Positions 57,591-64,000 of a stretch of 64,000 bases of DNA are shown in pieces. Each line of letters opens with the position of its first letter. Position 1 is the stretch's first letter. The notes below the pieces were generated by a model. It was not told where the DNA came from, searched no databases, and saw nothing but the letters and a program-made list of their open reading frames with translations. The translations under genes and the position numbers were made by a program. Origin of the DNA: Drosophila miranda (taxonomy: Eukaryota; Arthropoda; Insecta; Diptera; Drosophilidae); NCBI RefSeq assembly GCF_003369915.1, contig NW_022881625.1:7254001-7318000 (forward strand), written 5' to 3'.

Positions 57591-58653
57591 GAATCCAACT
57601 ATTAACAATCCACGTTCCCCATTCACCCGCTCGCGGGGTATTTTCGGATCCATGGGATCCTTCGTCTTTACTGACCAGCAGCAGCAGCAGCAGCCGGGGC
57701 TGCAGGTCCCCCCGAAGGTTCCACCGACAAGAATGGACTCAATGCGATGCCCTTCCTAGGCCAAATCCACACCAGTCCTCTGCTGTCCCGCCCAATGGGT
57801 CCAATAGGTCACGCTCACCCCCCACCTTCCCTCCGATGGGGGATTCAGATGGGTGAGCGGCAGTAGCCCAGACTCCCCTTCCCCCAGGACATAACTTACC
57901 CCCGGCTCCCCTGCAGATTCAATGCTGTGCCACAGATGGCTTCGATGGGACCACCGCCCGTGTTGAGCTCCCTCTGGACAGGCGGCGCTTCTCCGGACAG
58001 CCGCGGAGACTACTACGACGACCCCCACGAAGAGTATTCCGACTGCCGCTACGAGGGCGACTACGAGGGCGACTACTCGATGCCCACCGAGGAGGACCAA
58101 GAGGAGGAGTCGTGCTCCTGTCAGAGCCAGACCTGTCAGAGCCAGAGCGAGTTCAGATCGATAGAGCGCACCGAGTCGGACTCGGAGTGGGAGGAGCTCT
58201 CCGACGGCCCTTCCCCCAGGGTCTCCCCGCTGGAGTCCCTCGGCGCAGTCGTGCTCTCCACAATGCAGCCGGAGCACCGTCAGCGCATGGTGGCCTTGTA
58301 CCACCTCGTCTTGGAGACCGCTGTGGTCAAGGTCGTGCTGCTGGTGCTGCAACTGCTGTGCTGCGCGGTGTTCTGGCTGGTCGAGAAGACCGTGGGCTTC
58401 AACGAAACCGTCGGCTCGAAGCGCCACCGATTGTGGAACAGCAAGTTCAAGCTGCGCACCATCCAGCGCCAGTTGCTGTGGCGCATGGCCAATGCCCGGG
58501 GCGACGAGACGCTCGTCTTCTTTGCCGTGCTCATGACCTCATGACCCCCTGTTCTCCCTCAGCCTCCTGGGATTCATCCTGTCCCTGGCGGCGCTCCTGA
58601 AGAAGACCGTCGAGCAGCTGGTGTTCCAGATACGCCTGCACCTCGTGCTCTAG
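57591..58653 (+). pseudogene. Unknown acidic membrane protein gene, frameshifted
   Basis: Exon 1 starts MNPTINNPRSPFTRSRGIFG with a Gln run (TDQQQQQQPG). A C-run at 57,708-57,713 shifts the frame, because the following sensible reading (NGLNAMPFLGQIHTSPLL) is in another frame. Exon 2 begins after CCCCTGCAG at about 57,916 and encodes an acidic, Tyr-rich region (DYYDDPHEEYSDCRYEGDY), a Cys/Ser/Gln stretch and a hydrophobic segment (VVKVVLLVLQLLCCAVFW). The frame ends TGA at 58,542, next to a tandem TCATGACC, and a second hydrophobic segment (LLGFILSLAALLKKTVEQL) to TAG 58,653 is out of frame. The protein is not recognised. Two membrane helices near the C-terminus are likely. Confidence 0.6.
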
Positions 58654-59510
58654 GGGCAGCCATCGAGCAGAAAGCAGCAAGCAGTATCCAATCACACACT
58701 GACAGAAGACACACGGCCACACGCCCGACACTCCACCCCTCCCCTAAGAGATGTTTGCACTTCCATTTGGGCATCTATTTTCGTTGATGCTGGCATCGCA
58801 ATACACGGAATCGTCTCTCCGTTTTTGGCCGCAATGAAAATAGATACCGAAATATTCGAAATTCAAAGTCAATTCCCACGAGAGAGAGCGAGACAGGCCT
58901 TCTTCTTTTGGTTTACGGCCTTTCTTTCTTCTGCCTTTGGCATCGCCCACTCCACTCTCTTTATTTTTCTTGCATTAAATTGGCAATAATATCAACTCGC
59001 CTTCTCTTTCTGCTTAGTAGTATTCCCCTGTCGCCGATAGCCCGCATCCTCTGCGTTCCAGAATCTGCGGAAGTTTCCAGCGGGGGCTACTGGCGTGCAT
59101 CATCCGTCGAGTAGATTGAATGGGAACGCTGCCAGCATATATGTACTATGTGTGTGTGTGCCCAACTAACGCAGACAACTGCGTTCTAGAATGAAATATT
59201 AATTCATTGGATGCGCACACACAGATCCCCTTCATCGCTCTCTGTTTCCATCGGAGGGTGGCAGGGTACTGGGGGTCTACGCTGCTCGGCGCTGGCCTGT
59301 ATCTAATCGCGCCTGCCTTGCTGTGTACCCACTGTAGAGGCATATGTACATACAGTTGTTAATCAATGTCCGTTGATTGTCGCATCGTTGCTTGGAAGTG
59401 GAATCCCCCTAATATTAAAGCTGGGATCCTATGCCAGAGCAGAACGCAATACTTTTCATATCCCACCTTGGGTTTCCTTAACCAATCCCATAACTTTCGA
59501 CATTGACAAT
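58654..59510. other. No gene recognised
   Basis: Probable 3' flank of the preceding gene, then sequence of unknown origin up to the painless breakpoint at about 59,511. A short TG run lies at 59,150-59,161. Nothing else is supported. Confidence 0.5.
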
Positions 59511-60602
59511 GAGGCTCTCGCTGGCGTCTCATCAGATTCTTGTAGTTGATGATGATCTCGAAACTCTGGTCACCGGGCTTCTCCCCGTTGGTGGTGATGC
59601 AGGAATCGAAGTGCTCCTCCAGCACTTTCGGGTCCATCTCCTGTATGGGAAGATCTCCGAACGCGCTTCTCGCCCCGATGTACGCTCCCTGCCGTAGAAG
59701 CTCCTGTGCCACCTTTGTGTTGCGATAATTGACCGCATAGGAGAGTGGCAAAAGGCCAGCCTTGTCCGCCTCATTGATGTCCACACGATCGCTCTCGAGC
59801 AGCAGCTGGAAGCAGCGCTGGTGGTCACAGAAGTCGTCCAGCGGCTGCTTACCCAGGCGACTGATAACCGCATTCAGCAGCTTGGAATGCGATGTCAGCC
59901 TCAGCTACGGATGCTTCAACAGCTTCTCTAGCGCCCTGTGGTTGCCCCAGATTACGGCCAACTCCACGGGGCTGATGTCGCTCAATTTTGAAGGATTAAT
60001 GTTGATGCCCGTCTCGAGGATGGGCTCAAAGGCTCGCTGCTTGCCCCGCTTGATACTCTCCGCCAGCAGGGACTGATACTCCTCCTGGTTGGCATTGCAT
60101 TGGTTGTCTGCGTTTCCGCTGACGTTCTGGTGGTACTCCGCGAACTGTTGCTCGAACTGGTTCTCGTCTCCGTCCCGCAGCGTGCGGAGGAGTCGCTCGC
60201 AGTCGATCTCTGCTCCGGCCTCGCGCAGCTCCGGCAACGGCAGTTCCGGATACTGATCCCTCAGCATCTGGAGTACCTGCCCGTTCCGATAGCTGTCAAT
60301 GTCCAACTGTGGTTGTTTCAGGAAAAGTCGGATCAGCTCCAGCTTAGTGCCTGCCTCAATCTTTCTATTCTTCAGCACATGGTGGAGGGGCGTGAACTCG
60401 CCCTCATTCACCAAATTCGGAGAGGCTCCGTACTCGAGCAGCAGCTGAATGCAGGAGCCCACCTGAGAGGCATTCGATCGTCCTGGCGATTGGCCTGGGC
60501 ACCGCTGTCCAGAGCAGTGTGGAATTCCCGTATGTCCCGATTAGCGAGGGCTGCAATCAACTGGCCCTGCGGATCGATGAAACCGCAGTTGTTAGAGCTC
60601 AT
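59511..60602 (-). pseudogene. pain: painless copy 3, truncated before the membrane domain
   Basis: The start (60,602) and the deletion after QDDR are the same as in copies 1 and 2. The ankyrin part is open from 60,462 to about 59,905, where a TAG replaces the Gln codon in the HPQLRL segment. It resumes and ends at NLMRRQREP (59,511), after which the reading is foreign. All membrane segments are missing. Confidence 0.9.
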
Positions 60603-62489
60603 TCTGCTGTCTGCAAAGAGTCAAGTGAGAATGGGGAGGATGAGCTATGTCTATGTGGGCTTTCGTTAATCTTATCCAACCCACGCTGCGTATGAGTAAC
60701 TTCTAATGCCGTTTCTATGAAAATGATGCCAGAACCCGCATTGTTAGAGCTCTGCTCTGGTCAATGGAGGGAGGTCTGACCCAACAGACGGTTTCTGTAC
60801 AGACCTTGAAATGGCCGAAACAAAAGCATGAGAGTGCACCGAGCCCCGCAACAAACGGTATTTGACAACGCTTCATGCTACGATGATTTTCACACAAATG
60901 ACTGTCTGTCCATGGAGCTGGCCAGCAGCTGGAGGCAGAACCACAGTCAGAGCCACAGTCACAGCCACATCCGCAGCCGAAAGCTACCCCACAGGTTTCT
61001 CGAAAAATAAAAACCAAATCTTCGGTTTGGGGGCAATTAAAGAAAGCGTCTTTAAGTGGTTTTTGTGGTACCCGAACTACAGACTTAATTTGCCCTCCCG
61101 TGTAGTTATTAAATTATAACAATCCAACTGAAGACAAGGTAAGACAAGGCCTGAGAAGTACTCAGGGAGAAGTAATCAAAATTTAACGATCATAAAGAAT
61201 AATCATAAAATAATCGACACATCAATATGAATTAGCAATCAATTGGTTACGCTTTATGCTTTGAATACTGTTCCGAATGGAGCTTTAGATAAAGCCCTGG
61301 GCAGTGCTGAAATCTTGCGATTTATAGGCGGCTCTTTTCGTAAATTTCAAGGCGGCTTCTTCTATGGGATCTGATCCTCCAGCCGTCAGCTCAACGTCTT
61401 CTCCGCTCTGTTGTGTTCTGTTCTGTTCTGTTCCGTTCTGTCTGCTGTCTGCTTTGATGCTTGAAATGTGTGAGAAATCGGCTAATCACACAGAGACCTG
61501 GCTAATTTGAATATTCCCCCACTGATTGTTTATCAATAGCCTACGAATTGGAAATCAGGAAACATCGTCTTCTCTTTTGTAGGTTGCTCTTCGGCTTTAA
61601 TATGCAAACAAATTGAGGATTGTTAATGACGCCCCTGGGGTCAAAATTTTTCGTTGATAAGATAAACAGAATCGCACAATCACCTTCCTTAATTGGCCCT
61701 TTATTTGATATTTTCTTGTCTCCCATCTTAACCTCTTCCCCATTCTGGTATTTGTTTTTCCACCCGAATACGAGTATTTGCCCAAGCAATTGACAAACAA
61801 CTTCATTGTTTGTCCAAGCTGAAGCTCGACCCAAAGTCTTACTAAGACATCGGTTGACAGAATGGCGTAATATCACAATAATTAACAGAAAACTTAACAG
61901 CAAACGATTTCAAAAGTGAGCAACTCCTCTCTCAGTCGCATCTGACCCTAGCAATTAAGAGCACTACTTTCAGAAATATTGATGTAGTCAAGGTAATCTA
62001 TACTTATTGCGAAAAGCTTCGGAAAACACAAATTGCCCTTAAACTCTTAAACATTTGCTTCATCCTCTTGGAGCTCACATATGTATATACTATAATACTG
62101 GTAAAAAAAAAAACTCGTATCACTCTGGAATTTGAGAATAAAGTGTGTCGCAAAGGAAAGGGAGTCCAACGACATTATTACTAGTTTTAAAAGAAAAATA
62201 ATAATGAGATTATCTTCATTCGCGATTCGAAAACTGTTTCGACTTCTCATTTTTTCTTTGAGTGAATTTATATTTATAAACCTTTCAGCCCTGTTCTTCT
62301 TTCTGTCTGTGGGAACATCTGGAATTTGGAGACTGAGAGAGCTGGAGCCTAGGAAATTGCCCAACAAAAGTTGCACACCGAATCCTCTACTTAAGTTCTT
62401 TGCACTAAACACTAAACTAAATTGCTGGTCCATAAAGTCTGTTTTTTGGCAAACTGTGCTTGGATTGTTTATCCAATTTATGCCATTAT
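60603..62489. other. painless upstream region, copy 3
   Basis: Homologous to 35,742-38,082, with private deletions near 61,170 (about 70 bases), 62,063 and 62,375-62,405 (about 240 bases of unit 1 missing). No gene is supported. Confidence 0.6.
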
Positions 62490-63571
62490 TATACCCGATA
62501 CTCAAAATGAGTATTGGGGTATATTAGATTTGTGGTAAAAGTGGATGTGTGTAACGTCCAGAAGGAATCGTTTCCGACCCCATAAAGTATATATATTCTT
62601 GATCAGCATCAATAGCCGAGTCGATTGAGCCATGTCTGTCTGTCCGTCTGTTCGTCCGTCCGTTTGTCCGTCCGTCCGTCTGTCCGTCCCCTTCAGCGCC
62701 TAATGCTCAAAGACTATAGGAGCTAGAGCAACGATGGTTTGGATCCAGACTTCTGTGATATGTCACTGTTACAAAAATATTTCAAAACTTCGCCCCGCCC
62801 ACTTCCGCCCCCACAAAGAACGAAAATCTGTTGCATCCACAATTTTAAAGATACGAGAAAACCAAAAACGCAGAATCGTAGAGGATGACTATATGTTCTA
62901 GAGTGCAAAATCTGAACCAGCTCGTACAATTATTATAGCCAGAATCAAGAAAACAATTTCATTCTTTCTCGCTCTGTCTCTCTCTAACACACAGGTTTCA
63001 TGGTCGGTTTTGCCAATTGCAAGATATGAGTTCAAGGATCTCAGAACCCATAAGAGCTAGAGCAACCAAATTCGGTATCCACACTTCTGTGATATCGGAC
63101 CTTGACCGTTTTGTGTCAAAATTTCGCCACACCCCTTCCGCCCCCGCAAAGGACGAAAATCTGTGGCATCCACAAATCTCAGAGACTATTAGCGCTAGAG
63201 TAACCAAATTTGGTATCCGCACTTCTGATAGATCTCACTATAAAACGTATATCTCAGAATTTCGCCCCACCCCCTTCCGCCACCACAAAAGACGAAAATC
63301 TGTTGCGTCCACAATATTGCACATTCGAGAAAACTAAAAACGCAGAATCATAGATAACGACCATATCTATCAGATTGCTGAATCTGGTTTAGATCAGATA
63401 ATTTTTATAGCCAAAAGGAACAAATCAATTTGCAGTGGCTACGCAGCGCCCGACGTCACGCTCAGACTGATTTTCTGTAGAGGCGTCTGCCGGAGGAGAG
63501 CCATACTGACTTAGTATCGGTTATAACTGTAGAGTTGCGGTGTCCGCAGCAACTCACAACGTTCCCCCTCG
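62490..63571 (+). mobile_element. DINE-1/mini-me-type element, fullest copy
   Basis: It starts ATACCCGATACTCAAAATGA, then the core TATATATTCTTGATCAGCAT (62,588), a (GTCY)n tract at 62,635-62,687 and a long body with internal repeats of the type GACGAAAATCTGTTGCATCC (62,820, 63,151, 63,292). It ends at the hairpin TTGCGGTGTCCGCAGCAA and CACAACGTTCCCCCTCG. It lacks the interposed 220 bases of the other two plus-strand copies, so it probably represents the ancestral form at this site. Confidence 0.85.
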
Positions 63572-64000
63572 TCTATGATTCTGCGTTTTTAGTTTAGTTT
63601 TTTTTTTTAGTTTTGCCGCATGGTTTGCATAAATTTCCATTTGGATTTCCATTGCCATTGCCATTGACTGCCTCGTTAGCTAGCCCCTTAGACCCATCAA
63701 CTTTTGATTGATTTGATCCGATACGCTACGCTCCTCAGCTTAGCTAAAGGTTAATTTATAAAACAAAAGATATACAAAAAGGGTAATAAAAGAGTAACGA
63801 ACAAGATTAAGAACCATTAACCATAATATGTCCGTAAACAACACACACATTTTGAACCAAATCATATCAAATGCAAAAAAAAACAAAACGAAAACAGAAA
63901 ACAGAAAACCAATTAAAGATACTAAAACTATTATAACGAAAAGAAAAAGAAATGAAAATTCAAGAATGCATAAGTCTAACATTTGCAATTACAAAATATT
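63572..64000. other. AT-rich sequence continuing painless duplicate 3
   Basis: Same sequence as 39,042-39,475 with few differences; it is cut by the window end. No gene. Confidence 0.6.

Noticed and set aside
58531..58546. Simple 8-base duplication (TCATGACC twice) as the cause of the frameshift in the unknown gene
   Set aside because: Removing one copy does not restore the frame of the downstream hydrophobic segment. Another indel or an altered intron (CTCCCTCAG at 58,554-58,562 looks like an acceptor) must be involved.

Overview
The window is insect genomic DNA, most probably from a Drosophila species of the obscura group. The evidence is spliced genes with short (55-65 base) introns, recognisable copies of the fly genes fascetto (feo, PRC1/MAP65 family) and painless (pain, TRPA channel), a mitochondrial-type Cyp12 cytochrome P450, DINE-1/mini-me type elements with (GTCY)n tracts, and an LOA-clade LINE with an RNase H domain. 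Nearly every host gene here is duplicated and broken, and more than half of the window is transposon or recent duplication. This fits heterochromatin or a degenerating Y/neo-Y chromosome. The species and chromosome are inference; they cannot be proven from the sequence alone.

Layout. (1) 1-1.8 kb: a tandem repeat of about 151 bases, then no recognisable gene. (2) 1.8-30.7 kb: three head-to-tail units of [Cyp12 P450 - feo]. Unit A is split by a 5'-truncated LINE (2.3-5.7 kb, minus strand) in P450 exon 2 and by a 14-kb composite of a Gypsy-type LTR retrotransposon (7.8-21.8 kb) in feo. Units B (23.3-27.5 kb) and C (28.0-30.7 kb) carry no large insertion but have lost a splice acceptor and reading frames. 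(3) 30.717-30.766 kb: a 50-N assembly gap. (4) 30.8-33.9 kb: a divergent gene pair, a P-element/THAP-type transposase-like gene on the minus strand and an acidic BED-finger-like gene on the plus strand. It is joined to a truncated painless locus. (5) 33.4-45.93 kb: a direct tandem duplication, two units of about 6,266 bases, carrying the BED-gene tail, painless, its upstream region and a DINE-1 element. (6) 46.56-53.70 kb: a complete LOA-clade LINE between 11-base target-site duplications. It appears to start with an HDV-like self-cleaving ribozyme and contains an internal 1,968-base tandem duplication. (7) 53.7-56.9 kb: a second copy of the divergent gene pair, without painless. (8) 57.6-58.7 kb: a broken gene for an unknown acidic membrane protein. 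(9) 59.5-64 kb: a third painless segment with a separate left breakpoint and a fuller DINE-1.

How the parts relate. The host genes do not form a pathway; co-amplification and decay link them. The three painless copies share one internal frameshifting deletion. The two intact-length copies also share one 3' junction with the BED locus. P450 copies B and C share a lost splice acceptor that copy A keeps. These shared lesions order the events: gene damage first, then amplification, then element insertions and private lesions. The strongest new signal is the predicted ribozyme at the exact 5' end of the LOA element. Next are a RING-H2 finger at the N-terminus of an LTR-retrotransposon Gag, and a stop/start (TGATG) overlap between the two ORFs of the LINE in P450 copy A.
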